Below are positions 1-10,785 of a DNA stretch of 64,000 bases, one piece after another. Each line of letters opens with the position of its first letter. The first letter of the stretch is position 1. Made by a program: the position numbers and the translations under genes. Source of the DNA: Monarcha castaneiventris obscurior. Its lineage: Eukaryota > Chordata > Aves > Passeriformes > Monarchidae. The stretch covers positions 7,796,001-7,860,000 of the forward strand of contig JAMPIT010000856.1 in assembly GCA_026261815.1 (NCBI GenBank). Direction: 5' to 3'. Under the pieces are notes generated by a model, which made no database searches, was not told the DNA's origin, and saw nothing but the letters and a program-made list of their open reading frames with translations.

Positions 1-278
1 CAACCCCTGGACACGGGTTATTGTTGGTGAATTTCAGGGCTGGGATTTTCCCTTCCCTCTGCTCCGGTTGCAGGCAGCCCCGAGCCGGGCAGCCGCGGAG
101 GGGCCGAGGACTGCAAAGCATTTGCTCCAGAATCTGAAGAATTTGGTGTGAAACCCCCAAAGAAATTAAGGACAGATGGGTTAGAGGGGGAAAAAAGAAA
201 CCCGAATTCCTTCTGCTGCTCGGTACCTGCCTCCAGGGCACTGCTGTGGCTGTGCTGAGGGGAGGGAGAGAGGGATGG

Positions 279-302
279 AGGATGGATGGATGGATGGATG
301 GA
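279..302. repeat. (GGAT)n microsatellite
   Basis: Six tandem GGAT units. This is the same tetranucleotide, read on the other strand, as the large ATCC array at 26.3-27.0 kb. Confidence 0.85.
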
Positions 303-1029
303 CATCTTTCATGCCAGGCAATCACTGTGAGGACACTAGAACTGGGCCCAGGGGATGAAGCTCCTGCAGCACCCAGGGCCATCCCCGCTCTGCCCATGGC
401 TGACTCTGATGGCCCTGGGGGACTCAGAGCTCCTCTGGAGCTGCCTGGTTCCCATCCCGCAGTGGAGCCACTCCTCAAGCGGAGCAAACAGCGCAAGGTG
501 AGGCTCCGGGGCCGGGCCGACCCCAGGGGCTGCCCGGGGTGTGAACCCCATCCCCACCCCCGTGTTTATGTGCCGTAATCACCGGGATTAGGAGTTTTCT
601 GCTCGGGCTGGCCCTGGCAGAGTCACCCAACACCTGCGTGCTGACTTCAGCACCTCAAATATTTCTGATGCAATCCCTTTTATTCCCCCTCCTAAAGCAA
701 ACGCGATGTGTTAATGGGTAGAAACGAAGCATAATTGTTCCTTTGTGCGAAATCAGCCGGGGGAAATCGAGGCAGTTTGGCTGCAAAACCGGAGCTGCAA
801 ACAGGTTTGGTGTGGGACCCACCTGGGTTTGGGATGGTCGGGAGAGCAAAGCAGCTGCTGGTGGCAGGAAAAGCAGCGGGCAGGGCTGGAAATGGGCATC
901 CCCTCCTCTCTGAAGGTGCTGTGGGTAAGGGCTGGGGCACAGGGCTCGTTACCCAGCTGTGTTTGATATGTTCCCGTGTGCCAGGCTGAGGGAAATCACA
1001 TCCAGATGAAGCCACCGCTGGCACTGCCG

Positions 1030-1131
1030 TGGCCAGGGCGGGGGACGAGGCTGAGTGTTTGCGGATGCGGCGCTCCAGATGCCGGCGGATCTTGATTTCA
1101 TCTGTCAAGTAATTGGGCTGGAAGTCTGGGA
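1030..1131 (-). other. Possible coding exon or conserved segment (doubtful)
   Basis: Read on the minus strand, this stretch gives an open peptide with ordinary-looking codon use, including the runs ITIPDFQPNYLTDE and IKIRRHLERRIRKH. A pyrimidine-rich stretch ending in CAG lies just upstream (about 1124-1140, minus strand), so an acceptor is possible. No good donor follows closely: the nearest reasonable one is a GTAACG near 952, reached only through Ala/Ser/Pro-rich sequence. The plus strand is also open in one frame here. I do not recognise the protein, and no neighbouring exon could be linked to it. It could equally be a conserved non-coding element or chance. Confidence 0.22.
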
Positions 1132-2371
1132 TGGTAATGACTCCACATCAAGCGCTCAGCGCTCACATGTGACCCATCCCCGGCCGGGGGGTGGGGGCTG
1201 CAGCCCGCGGTGGCCGTGATGAATATCCCCCAGATGTTCTCCTCCAGATGTTGTCCCCCAGGGGAGGCCAGAGCCACACGTGTGTTGTTAATAACACCAA
1301 AGATCTGAGGTTAAAAATGACCACGGGGCGTTCACGTGAGCCGCGGGATGGTGGGGCCTGAGGGCTGGGCCTGCTGGGGGGCGGTGGGAGAGGGGCTGGG
1401 GAGGCTGGCCCCGTATCCTGGCTCTGTGCTTGGTGCTCCTAGCACTGAAGAGCCCCCTGACACCCTATCAGGCAGCCCTGGATGCTCTGGGGAGGCAGAG
1501 GATGCTCCGAGGAGCTCCGACGGCCATGAGAGTCAAAGATGGGGGTGACATGAGAGACAGGGGTGCCCTGGGAGGCACATCAGGGCAGATCCCAAAGGCT
1601 TGTCCCAGTTCCAGGGATGACAGGCACCGCATTTAAGCCCCTGACTGCCCTTGGGTTGTTGTCTCTAAAGCTCTCCAGCACTGGAATGCAAATCTTGTCT
1701 GTGGCCACATGAGATCCTGAGGAAGTGCCTGGAAAACACCGTGGTCCCCTGTGCCAGGCTGCTCCGGTCCCCTCGTCACTGCCCTGGGGACTCAAGTCCT
1801 GGTGCAGGAGGAAATTATGGCATGGACAGGGGTCTACCTGGGTTCCACCCCAAAGCTGTGATCCTAAAATGCTGTTCCCAGTATTTTGGATTTATAGGCT
1901 CTCCTGTTTCTATATGTGCTCAGAAGCTGGGTCCAGGGGTGAGTGAGACCCAAGGTGGGGACAAACCATCTTTGTGGTGCTGTGCTCCCTCCAGAGAGGG
2001 CTGTTGGTTCTTCCCTTCTCCATGGGGCTCCAGGGCTTTATCCATGAAGATTCCATGGGGGCAGGGGCTGTTGGGATGTGTTTGGCAAGAGAGATAGGAA
2101 CAGGTCCTGGGTGGATGAGCCAGGTCTGGGACCTTCTGCTCCAGCTGACTCCAGTGGGGAGTGACAGGAGACTCCTGGAGCACCAGCACTCAAATATTTG
2201 GATGATCTGAGGCGTGGGATGCTGGTGGCTACCAGGAGGCCTCGTGGTGCTGCTCTGGGGTCCCTGGAGCTGTTCCGAGCTGAGGAGCCTCAGGTAACCA
2301 CGGCTTTGCTCCCGCCTCCTGCTCCTGAAAGCTCCTGCCCTCAGCCCGCTCCAGACAGTCCCTGGCTGGTG

Positions 2372-2781
2372 ATTGCGGGGAGGGGACGGGCCCTGTATTT
2401 GTGGGGATGGGACAGGGCCATGCATTTGCGGGGAGGGGATGGCCCCTGCCTTTGTGGGGATGGGGCTCTGCCTGTGTGGGGAGGGGACGGGCTCTGCCTG
2501 TGTGGGGATGGGACCGGGCCTGCCTTTGTGGGTAGGGGACGGGCCCTGGCTGCGTGGGGATGGGGCGGGCCCTGGCTGTGTGGGGATGGGACGGGCCCTG
2601 CCCGTGTGGGGATGGGACCGGGCCTGTATTTGTGGGTAGGGGACGGGCCCTGGCTGTGCGGGGATGGGATGGGGCCTGTATTTGTGGGGATGGGACAGGC
2701 CCTGGCTGTGTGGGGATGGGATGGGGCCCTGCCTTTGCGGGGAGGGGACGAGCCCTGCCTTTGCGGGGAGGGAAAGGCCCC
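2372..2781. repeat. G-rich minisatellite, about 27-bp unit
   Basis: About 15 imperfect copies of a unit built on TGTGGGGATGGGACGGGCC followed by CTG and a T-rich spacer. The + strand is strongly G-rich, with several GGG/GGGG runs per unit. The array is open in several frames on both strands, including a 515-codon minus-strand frame (1910-3457). Those frames are repeat artefacts. Confidence 0.9.
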
Positions 2782-3339
2782 GCGGGGTCACACAGCGCCT
2801 GTGGGTCCCTGTGCCACGGGAACCAGATGCCAGCTGCCCCCCGGGGAAGGGGATCCCCGTCACCAGGAGGCTTTGGTTCCCAAATGGGGCTTTTCCCCCA
2901 AAGCTTGCCCCGGGGGTGTGGTGTGAGGGATGCCCGGAGGCAGATCCCGGTGCCGGGAGGTGTCTGGGCAATGCCGGCACCTGCGGATTGTTGGAGCGCC
3001 AGGAACTGCAGCCCCGGGGCTGGGGAGCCGAGCGTGCCCCATGGCCTCTCCCACTCTGGAGCTTTTCCAGCCTTTCCCCGCTGATTGCTCCGGCACGTGC
3101 ATCCCAGATGATGAGAGATGAGCAGGGATCGGACCTGCCGGCCGGGTGGGGCTCTGCAGCTGGACCCGGACCCTGCCCTCGCTCCATGCTCCCATTCTGC
3201 TCCTGGCTCCCAGGTGAGAGCCGAGGTCTGGCTGGAAAGTGGGTGTTTTTCACCCGGAATGTGGGATTGTGGCAGGAGCTGCTGCCCCCCAGGCCTTGGT
3301 TTGGCAGCTCAGGCTGCATCCACTGCTTGGGGAAAGGAG
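2782..3339. other. Unique spacer between minisatellite and CR1
   Basis: GC-rich single-copy sequence. I see no gene, RNA or recognised element. Confidence 0.5.
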
Positions 3340-3478
3340 TGTCACAGGATCCTGGGGTGGTTTGGGTTGGAAGGGACCTCAAAGCCCATCCAGTGCCACC
3401 CCTGCCATGGCCAGGGACACCTTCCACTATCCCAGGTTGCTCCAAGCCCTGTCTCACCTCGCCTTGGACACTTGCTAG
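3340..3478 (-). mobile_element. CR1 LINE 3' fragment
   Basis: Contains GGTTTGGGTTGGAAGGGACC followed by the CCATCCAGTGCCACCCC and CACCTTCCACTATCCCAGG blocks of avian CR1 3' ends. Read on +, the element's 3' end is at the left, so it lies on the minus strand. It is severely 5'-truncated, as is usual for CR1, and has no coding capacity. Confidence 0.9.
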
Positions 3479-4587
3479 GATGAGAGCTCCAGGCTGGCCC
3501 TGGGAGTGGGACCGTCCCTGGCTGGTGGGGGTGAAAATTCAGGATTCTGGCCTAAAGTGGGAGCCTGATCCTGCTGTTGCTACTTCTGAAATTCAAGTTT
3601 TAACTCATTAAAGCCTGGAATCTGCATTGCCCACCGAGGAGGCTTGACTGGGGGTGCAGCTGGCCAGGGCTTGATCCAGTGCTGAGTTTTGTGTCCCTTT
3701 TTGACACCACATTTTTTCCTGTTTCCAAACCCCACCAACACCTGAAAGAAGGACACTGGGAGCCTCCTTGCTGCTTCCAGGGAGCCTTTTGAATCCTCCT
3801 TTCCCCCTCCATCCATTTGAGACATTTTCCTTCAAACCTCACTTTGCATTTCATTGTTGCTCGGCTCCGCTCCAGATGTTCCAATCCTCGATCCCACACC
3901 TTTCTCTCCCTTTGGCCACTGGATATTTGGCTGAACCAGAGCCAAATGAAAGCTACCCCCCACCTGTGCATGGAATTAGCAGCGGGCATGCCAGAGCTCC
4001 ATGGACTCGTAAATGTGGCCATCTGCACCTGGCAACAGGATTTTTTAAAGGCAAACAAGGAAAACACCCCCTGCTCTTAAATGGGTTGAGTTTTTCCTCT
4101 GAAAAAAAAAAAAAAAAAAGAGGAAACTTGTAAATTATTTGCTTGAAAAAAGCCATTTCCCACAGACTCAGGGGAAGGAGGATGAGTCCCAGCTGCTCGC
4201 TGCTGGATTGGGAACAGCTCTGTGTGATTCCCGGCTGGTGCAGGGAGAGTTTAGGACAGGATTCTCCTGCCCTGCCCTCCAAGATGGACCTGTCTTAGGG
4301 CACAGAGCCAGTCCTGCCTGCCCTTCTGGCTTTCCCATGGCAGTGATGGGGAGAGCATCCTCGGGGCTGCCACCCCTCCTTTGCCATTCTCACTAAATGG
4401 GGTGCTGCTGCACCTTCCAGGCTCCCCAGTCCCACACCAGTGGTGTCCCAGTGCCTTTGGCACAGCCCCCAGCCCAGCAGCAGGGAAAATGCCCCAGGGC
4501 ATGGTTTTAGGCTAAAAAAGTGGAATTAAACCATGCAGTGACCCTCTTGGTAGCATGTGCTAGACGTATTTTAAGCAAGCAATTAGA
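3479..4587. other. Unique flank with 18-bp poly(A)
   Basis: No gene seen. An uninterrupted run of 18 A lies at 4102-4119. It lacks the target-site duplication or upstream body that would identify a retrocopy, so I treat it as a simple run. Confidence 0.5.
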
Positions 4588-4722
4588 GAATCAGGAAGTC
4601 CTGAAATGGTTTGGGTGGGAAGGGACCTTAAAGCCCATCCAGTGCCACCCCCTGCCACCTTCTGCTGTCCCAGGGTGCTCCAAGCCCAGTCCAGCCTGGC
4701 CTTGGATCTCACCTGCTGTGGC
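4588..4722 (-). mobile_element. CR1 LINE 3' fragment
   Basis: Shows AATGGTTTGGGTGGGAAGGG, CCATCCAGTGCCACCCC and GGTGCTCCAAGCCCAGTCC, the antisense CR1 3' tail. It is truncated, with an internal deletion relative to the other copies, because the CACCTTCCACTATCCC block is shortened. Confidence 0.88.
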
Positions 4723-7700
4723 CAGGAGAGGTTCCCTGATGTTCCCCTCCTCCCTCGGAGCTGAGCAGGTGCCTCATCCCCCCACCCCAAATGACATTAT
4801 TGATTTAGCCCTTCAAGTGAGCACCCGGTGTTGGAACACCAGCAGGAGGAATTCCTGCACTCCCGTCCGTATTGACAGGCTGCTCCAGCCATTATTGGGG
4901 TGCTTCCAAGCTCATTAGGGAGATGTCCGTTTGCCGTGTAATTAACTCTAAATGAGATCAGCAATGAACGTGTCATTATGGTTCCAGGAGTTACTGAGCT
5001 GGTAAAGAGCAGGTACAGAGCTGTCAGGACACCCCTGGCTGGTCAGCTGAGGCTCCTGGTGCAGAGGGACGAGCAGAGGTGCAGCAATAACTGTGGGATG
5101 TGAGGTGTTGGAGAGGCTGATGATGCTGAGACCTTGTTCATTCCCCGCCCAGGAAAGACAGAGGTGGCTCCAGTAACACCTCAGGGACTGATCCCACCTC
5201 ATCCCTGGGATTTTGGGGCTGTGACATCCACCAGGGCATTAGAACCACTCTAGAATTCCCAATCCAGCTGTGGTCTGCAGCTGGACAGGCTCCAGGCCGT
5301 CACCTTTGGCTGCATCCATCACCCACTGATCCCACAGTGTGGCATCACCTGGCTCCTTCAAAAGGGAACTTTCTCCACTGGAAATGCCCTTGCTGCTCCA
5401 CACATCCAGCTGGGATAAAAAATCCCTCTGCTTCCACAGACCTGTGTGCCCAGCCATGGGTTACAGCAAATTAAACACAAAAATGTCACTCTCATGCCTC
5501 CTCCCATCCCTCTAATTTTTTCCCTCCCAGGATGATGCAAAATCTGTGTCCCCACCCATAAGGGCACCACTGAGGGAATAACTGCTCCCAGTTTGTGTAA
5601 GATGGGAAATGAGGAGGGGACTGGGCTCAGGGCAGGGCTGGGACAATGTCAGAGTCCCAGGGATGGGGTTTGCTCTGAGCTCTGTGGCTCTGCCTGCCCC
5701 GAGAAAAAATTGCACATTTCATGTATGTTATTTTTTAAATTGAAGCTTGAAAAAACCCAAACCAGTGGGTTTGGCTGCTTTATCCCCTTATTGGGATTAT
5801 TTAAATCAAAAGCAGAAGTGGGGGGGGGCTCCTTTTGTGACTCCAGCTGGATGGGAGCCAGCCATGGCTGCTGGAGCCAGAGGGTGACCGGGGTTCCCGT
5901 GGTCCTGCAGGTCACTGTCCCAAAGTCCCATCAGGAGAATAACATGGAGCTGGTGCACCCACATCCTTCTCGGGCTGGTGGAGGTCCTCCTGCCAGAACC
6001 TTCCCTCCTGGGATGCTGCTGCCTTCCGGAGCCAGGAGAATGGGTTTGTCCTGTCCACGCAGGCTCTGCATGGCTCAGCCCCTAAATCCCAGAGGAGACA
6101 GGGCTGGAGTGGGAGCTGAGGTGACCAAAGGGCCTGCTGGTGACAGCAGCTTGCTGGAGCTGGGGGGTGTTTTTGTTGTGCAAAGCCCCCTCCCCCTCCG
6201 GGAATGGGGCTGTCTGCAGCTCCCCAGAATTGCTGTAGCTACGGGCAATTTTCTGTGTTTGAGTTTTGCAAAACCATATTAAGAAAAATCTCGCCCTGGC
6301 GCTGCTGGCTCTCCTCCAGGCTGGAAATTGCATTCCCCTGCTTGAAATTCCTCCCGGAGTTTCAGATGGAGAATGTACAACTTCACTTTCCATCTTGAGC
6401 TGCTGTCACACATTTTAATAACAGGGGCTGGGCTCCACCCCAGCGGTGGCCGCGTGCCAGGATTCTGGAGCGAACCCGTTGGAGCGGTTGCGGTGAGCCT
6501 TGGGATGGCTGTGGTGCTGCTGGAGCTGTGGCTCAGCCCCGGCACTCCCAGCCCAGCTGAGCCTCTTGGAGTGAGGATGGAGTTTGTGGCTTGGTTTTTA
6601 ATCCTTGGTGATGAGTTTTTGGTGTCTCCTTCGCCCCAGGTGATGGAGAACCGGCTGTGGAGGGGATCAGCTCCGTGTGCTGCACTCAATCCGAATCAGG
6701 AGATGTGATCCATTCCTCCTCCTTGCTCCCATCCTGATTCTGTGATCTGCTCTGGCGAGCTCTGACAGAGCCCTGATGGTCCCACCTGGGTCTTTCCCTC
6801 TACATCCTGCCTTTCCCTGCTGCAGGACCCGGAGAAATGCCCCTGCAACGTGACGTCAATGCTGGGTTTTTTCCCCAAAACCCAGCGGATAAACCTCAGG
6901 TCTTGCTAGGTCCCTGGGGAAAGGCCTTCGCTGAGAGCCTGCATGGGACTACAGAGGGGTGGCCGAAGCTCCTGGTGACATCCCCATCTGGATGACCCCA
7001 CAGAGCCTCATGGTGGGGACCACAGTGGAGGGTGACCCCATCTCATTGCCCGTGGGGCTGTGCTGCTTTAGGGACAGTCACAGCGCTGCTTCTCCAGCAT
7101 CACCGTGCCCGAGGCTGGGGCATCCCGCATCCCTCGGGATGGGGTTTGCCTCCCTGCCTCGCCTCTCCCCGAGCTGCCTTTTATGGGCTGCTCTTTGAAC
7201 CCGAGCAGTTGTGCTGTATTTGTCCAACACTCGGCTGCAATCAGGGAAACAGCCTCCCTAATTGGATTGGGACGGCCGCAGTAATTGGCTGTTTGGGAGC
7301 AGCCGTTTCGAATCAAGCTGTGCGCGCCTTTAATAAGTTTGCTCGCCTTTATCAGCCTGGCAAACTGCGCTGTGGAGGTGACCTGCTAAATGATCCCCCG
7401 TGTTTCTAAAGCATTTTTCATCCCCGCTGATCCCCTGAGCCCTTTTCTTTCTTTCTTTGTAATAACAATCTCGGGGAAATCCCAGAAATCCCAGAGCAGC
7501 CACGCTGCGGCTCCCGCCTGCCTGTGGTGGTGGGCAGAGCGGGGATGGAGGAGGGTCACGGTGCTGGGGGGACCAGTGGGGTGGCAGGGGTGCCATCCTA
7601 CTGCTTTTGGGATGGGGGAGAGGGTGGCCAACGGGAGCACAGAGCTCATGTGGTGCTGTGCTGATGTTGCTACTTTTGGCCCCTGGTGGGACTTGTCACT

Positions 7701-8854
7701 TGTCCTGGATCAGGCTGGACTTTCCTCTGCTTTGGGACCAGCTCAGCCCATGATGGGAAGAGCTGATCCCACTGCTCTGGGATCAGGACTTGGCCATGCT
7801 CCAGCCCCTCCATGGAGCATCTTCCTCCACAGCTCCCCCTCTGGAGCCACCAGCCCGGCCGTGGGGATTCCCAAGGACTGCTCACTCCTGTCAGGATCCA
7901 GGGAGGGAAGAACAACCCTTGTTGTGCTTCAGTGGAGACAATTGAGGGTGGTGAGGCCCTGGCACAGCCGTTCAGCCATCCCTGGGTGGCCACGGAGGTG
8001 TGAGGGTGGCCACTGCCAGCCAAGGACACCAGGCACGGGGAGAACATTGCAGAACCCATTTATTTCAACCAAAATGCCCTGATTTTGCTAAAAACTTGCA
8101 CATGAGCTGCTTGTCCTCAATTGCCTGAGCTCCCTGTCTGGGGGGGTCTGGGCTGAATCCAGGGACCCTCCTGCAGGGCCCCCCAGCTCTTCCAGACACA
8201 GGGTTCGGGTGACCTTGGGCACATCCCAAGCCCTCGGCGCCTGGCCCTAGCCGCAAACTCATGTTTTAAGCCTTTTTCCCAAATTTTGAAGGTGAGAAAG
8301 GAAGCCTCTGACTGCACTGTGGGGAGCTGGCGGTGCCAAGAGGCCCCGTGGCACCAGCCCTGTCAGCTCCCCGCGCCGAGGGTGAGGAGGTTGAGTGCCC
8401 CGTGCTCCCCCCTCCCGCCTTCCCAGAGTCTCCCTGGCTGTGTTTGGACAGAAGTTTGTCAGAATGGATCTGCTCTTGCCAAACGTTTCCATTTTGACAA
8501 ACTGGCATTTTCCAACAGCAACAATCCCCCTCTCAACCCAAACAGGGAGCTGGAGCTGCTCCCGCCCGGCGTGGAACAGCTCCCGTTTCCAATCGCTGAC
8601 GTAAACCCAACAAGAGCTGGCAAATGCCACGGTTCGAATGCGTTTGTGTTTATCAAACCTCTCTGATATCAGCTCCGCTTCCTCGGTGTCATCGCTCCTG
8701 CCCGGCTTTCCCTGGGGAACTTCGCCCTGGGAGCTGGGAGGGATCTCCGGTTGTTCCCTCCCTCTGGAAAGCTCCGGCGCGGGACAAGCGGGCTCGGAGC
8801 AGCCGGCGAGCGCCAGCCACGAGAGGGCATAAAGCCCTGGCCCTGCAGCCAGGC
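4723..8854. other. Upstream flank of HS3ST6, no gene assigned
   Basis: Single-copy DNA with no CR1 copy that I can see. Open frames here (up to about 230 codons) have no recognisable domains or splice structure. A TAATTG-rich patch at 7236-7392 is listed separately. A second low-GC patch at about 8440-8680 contains TTTGACAAACTGGCATTTTC and is otherwise unassigned. Confidence 0.5.
7236..7392. promoter_or_regulatory. Candidate distal regulatory element
   Basis: A patch of mixed composition about 3 kb upstream of HS3ST6 exon 1. It carries CCTAATTGGATTGG and AGTAATTGGCTG (homeodomain-type TAATTG cores), TTTAATAAGTTTG, and CTTTATCAG (GATA-type core on the other strand). It has no repeat content and stands out from the GC-rich flank. 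Enhancer function is an inference from texture and motifs only. Confidence 0.3.
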
Positions 8855-9470
8855 AGCCTTGTCACCGTGTCACCCTGCAGCCCTGTGCCTGTGGCACCGT
8901 GTCACCCTGCAGCCCTGGCACTGTCACTGTCACCCTGCAACCCTGTGCCTGTGGCACCGTGTCACCCTGCAGCCCTGGCACTGTCACCCTGCAACCCTGT
9001 GCCCATGGCACCGTGTCACCCTGCAGCCCTGGCACTGTCACCGTGTCACCCTGCAGCCCTGTCAGTCATCCTGTCACTGTGTCACACCACAGCCCTGTCC
9101 CTGTGTCACTCTGTGGGTTTGTCACCCTTTAGCACTGCCCCTGAAGGTTTGTCACCTGCAGCGCTGCCCCCGTGTCCCCCTGTAGGTTTGTCACCCTACA
9201 GCCCTGTCCCCGTGTACCCCTGTGGGGTTGTCACCCTGGAGCTGCATTACCCTGTCAGCCTGCAGTGCTGTCCTCGTGTCACCCTGCAGGTTTGTCACCC
9301 CACAGCCGTGTCTCTGTATCCCTGCAGGTTTGTTACCCCACAGCACTGTCCCCATGTCCCCCTGTAGGTTTGTCACCCCACAGCCCTGTCCCCGTGTCCC
9401 TGTAGGTTTGTCACCCCACAGCCCTGTCCCCGTGTCCCTGCAGGTTTGTCACCTGCAGAGCTGCCACCAT
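8855..9470. repeat. Composite GTCACCCTGCAGCCCTG minisatellite
   Basis: Two related arrays. The left part (to about 9065) repeats a block of roughly 50-60 bp built from GTCACCCTGCAGCCCTG and TGTGGCACC elements. The right part repeats GGTTTGTCACCCCACAGCCC plus CTGTCCCCGTGTCCC with a unit near 35-40 bp. Long open frames in all three + frames are repeat artefacts. Confidence 0.9.
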
Positions 9471-9711
9471 ACAAGTCCCCACTGATGCCACAGTGGCCCT
9501 ACAGAATCATCACTGACCAGCTCTGCTCCACCCTTCCCATCCCAGGCCGTGGATCCCCCTCCCCACCACGCTCCAGCTCTTGGAAGACTTGGGGGATCTA
9601 GTTATAAAAAGAGTTAATTGCATTAGTAGGTTAATTAAGAAACCAGCCTGGGATTCTGCACTGCTGCCGGAGCCTCCCTGGTGAGACCCTTTCCAAAACC
9701 ACCCATTGGAG
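9471..9711. other. Short unique spacer
   Basis: Includes an AT-rich patch (9600-9645) with GTTAATTGCATTAG and GGTTAATTAAG. I see no gene. Confidence 0.5.
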
Positions 9712-10066
9712 CCCCGGGAATGATGAGAAGAGGAGGGAATATATGAAAGAAGAAAAATTGATGGGCAAATGTGGTGAAGCACGGAGAAATGTGGGAAATC
9801 ATGGGAAGATGTGTGAAAACACAGGGAAATGTGGGGGAACGTGGTAAAAATAGGTAAAAACAAAGGAAAATATGGGGAAATATGGAAAAACACGGGAAAA
9901 TGTGAGGAAATACGGAAAAACATGGGAAAAGGTGGGAAAATAGAAGTAAAAGTGGGAAAAAGTAAAAAGATGGAATAACATGGGGAAATGTGTGGTAACA
10001 TGGAAAAACAAGTGGAAAGAAAAGGAAAATACAAGGAAATCCCGGGAAACCAGGGGAATGTGGGAA
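9712..10066. repeat. Purine-rich degenerate repeat next to promoter
   Basis: About 350 bp that is almost entirely A and G on the + strand apart from scattered T and C. It is built of degenerate short units such as GGGAAATGTGGG, ATGGGGAAATATGG and AAAACATGGGAAAA. It abuts the CpG island on its upstream side. The minus strand is open and gives Phe/Pro-rich peptides with no homology I recognise. Confidence 0.8.
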
Positions 10067-10311
10067 AACGTGCCCTCCTGCGAGGCAGGGCCAGCAGCGC
10101 TGCCCTCGGTGGGGGCTGCCCCGTCCGGGTGACACCCACGCGTGGGGGGTCCCTGTCCCTGCGGGAATCCCTGCGGTGCCCCCCGCGTGTGCCGCGCCCC
10201 CTCCCCGCTCCCAATCCCCTCCCTCCCCATCCCTCCCTTCCCTTCCCCTCCCCTCCTCGGGGCGTCGCCGCCCCACGCGCGTGTCCTCGGCCTCCCCCGC
10301 CCCGCGGGTGG

Positions 10312-10323
10312 GCGTGGGGGCGG
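10312..10323 (+). promoter_or_regulatory. EGR/SP-type GC box cluster
   Basis: GCGTGGGGGCGG, closely resembling EGR1 and SP/KLF sites, with a further GCGGGCGGGCC immediately downstream (10325-10335). Position 110 bp before the start codon fits a core-promoter-proximal site. Binding is inferred. Confidence 0.4.
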
Positions 10324-10421
10324 TGCGGGCGGGCCGGGGCCGGGTGGGGGCAGAGCTCGGGGGGCCCGGGGCCGGGCCGGGAGCGCGGAGGGGGGCGCGG
10401 GGGGCGCGGCGGCGGTGCGGG

Positions 10422-10502
10422 ATGCGCGGCCCCCGATGGGATGTAGCGGGCGGCTGCTGGGACCCGCCGGGGGCCGCCGCGCCTCGCTGCTCCTCACCAT
10501 GA
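10422..10502 (+). other. Overlapping upstream ORF
   Basis: An ATG 14 bases upstream of the HS3ST6 start opens a 26-codon frame (starting [11 protein letters not shown]) in a different reading frame. It ends at TGA 10500-10502, inside the HS3ST6 signal-anchor coding sequence. If the transcript starts upstream of 10422, ribosomes using this ATG would bypass the main start, so it could lower HS3ST6 output. Its context (CGGGATGC) is weaker at +4 than the main CCCGATGG. No function is claimed for the peptide. Confidence 0.4.
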
Positions 10503-10785
10503 TCCTCTTCTTCACCTACTTCTTCTCCTGCCTGCCCGGGCCCTGCGAGCCGCTGCCGCCCGCGCTGCTGCTGCCGCCGCCCGCCGCGCTGCCCGCGGGG
10601 CCGGGGGCTGCGGGGGGCTCGGGGGGCGGCAGCCGCCGCTTCCCCCAGGCCATCATCGTGGGCGTGAAGAAGGGCGGGACGCGGGCGCTGCTCGAGTTCC
10701 TGCGGGCGCACCCCGGGGTGCGGGCGGTGGGCGCTGAACCCCACTTCTTCGACAGGTGCTACGAGAAGGGGCTGCGCTGGTATAG
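10436..10785 (+). CDS. HS3ST6: Heparan sulfate glucosamine 3-O-sulfotransferase 6, exon 1
   Basis: First coding exon (residues 1-116 plus two bases of codon 117) of a Golgi type II membrane enzyme that transfers sulfate from PAPS to the 3-OH of glucosamine in heparan sulfate. Residues 1-17 are a short basic cytoplasmic tail. Residues 18-33 are the signal anchor ([16 protein letters not shown]). Residues 34-66 are a Pro/Ala/Gly-rich stem. The sulfotransferase domain starts at [20 protein letters not shown] (69-88), the 5'-phosphosulfate loop with the family lysines K78/K79. EPHFFDR (101-107) holds Glu101, equivalent to the catalytic base of other 3-OSTs. Start chosen at 10436: tail length matches HS3ST6, whose stem is much shorter than in HS3ST3A1/B1. 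An in-frame ATG at 10142 would only add low-complexity sequence. Donor AG|GTAAGG at 10785/10786, phase 2. FPQ, VGVKKGG and FFDRCYE favour HS3ST6 over HS3ST2, HS3ST3 and HS3ST4. Confidence 0.92.

Larger units (their letters stand above)
1..2371. other. Upstream flank, no gene assigned
   Basis: Unique, GC-rich sequence with no CR1 and only a short GGAT run near 279-302. Open frames are short and lack a splice or codon pattern I trust, except the exon-like segment near 1030-1131 listed separately. A lower-GC patch at about 655-775 has the mixed texture of non-coding conserved DNA, but nothing specific can be named. Confidence 0.5.

Noticed and set aside
1910..3457. 515-codon open frame on the minus strand
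   Set aside because: Runs through the 27-bp minisatellite; Pro/His/Ser repeats with no domain. Stop-free because of repeat composition.
4102..4119. Poly(A) run as retrocopy tail
   Set aside because: No upstream gene-like body and no flanking duplication. The same holds for the A runs at 16132, 30302 and 52537.
10142..10435. In-frame upstream ATG extending HS3ST6 by 98 residues
   Set aside because: Added residues are low-complexity Pro/Gly/Arg; the family begins with a short tail and signal anchor, matching the ATG at 10436.
9635..10744. 369-codon minus-strand frame opposite HS3ST6 exon 1
   Set aside because: Antisense shadow of a CpG island and purine-rich repeat; no domain and HS3ST6 on + is unambiguous.
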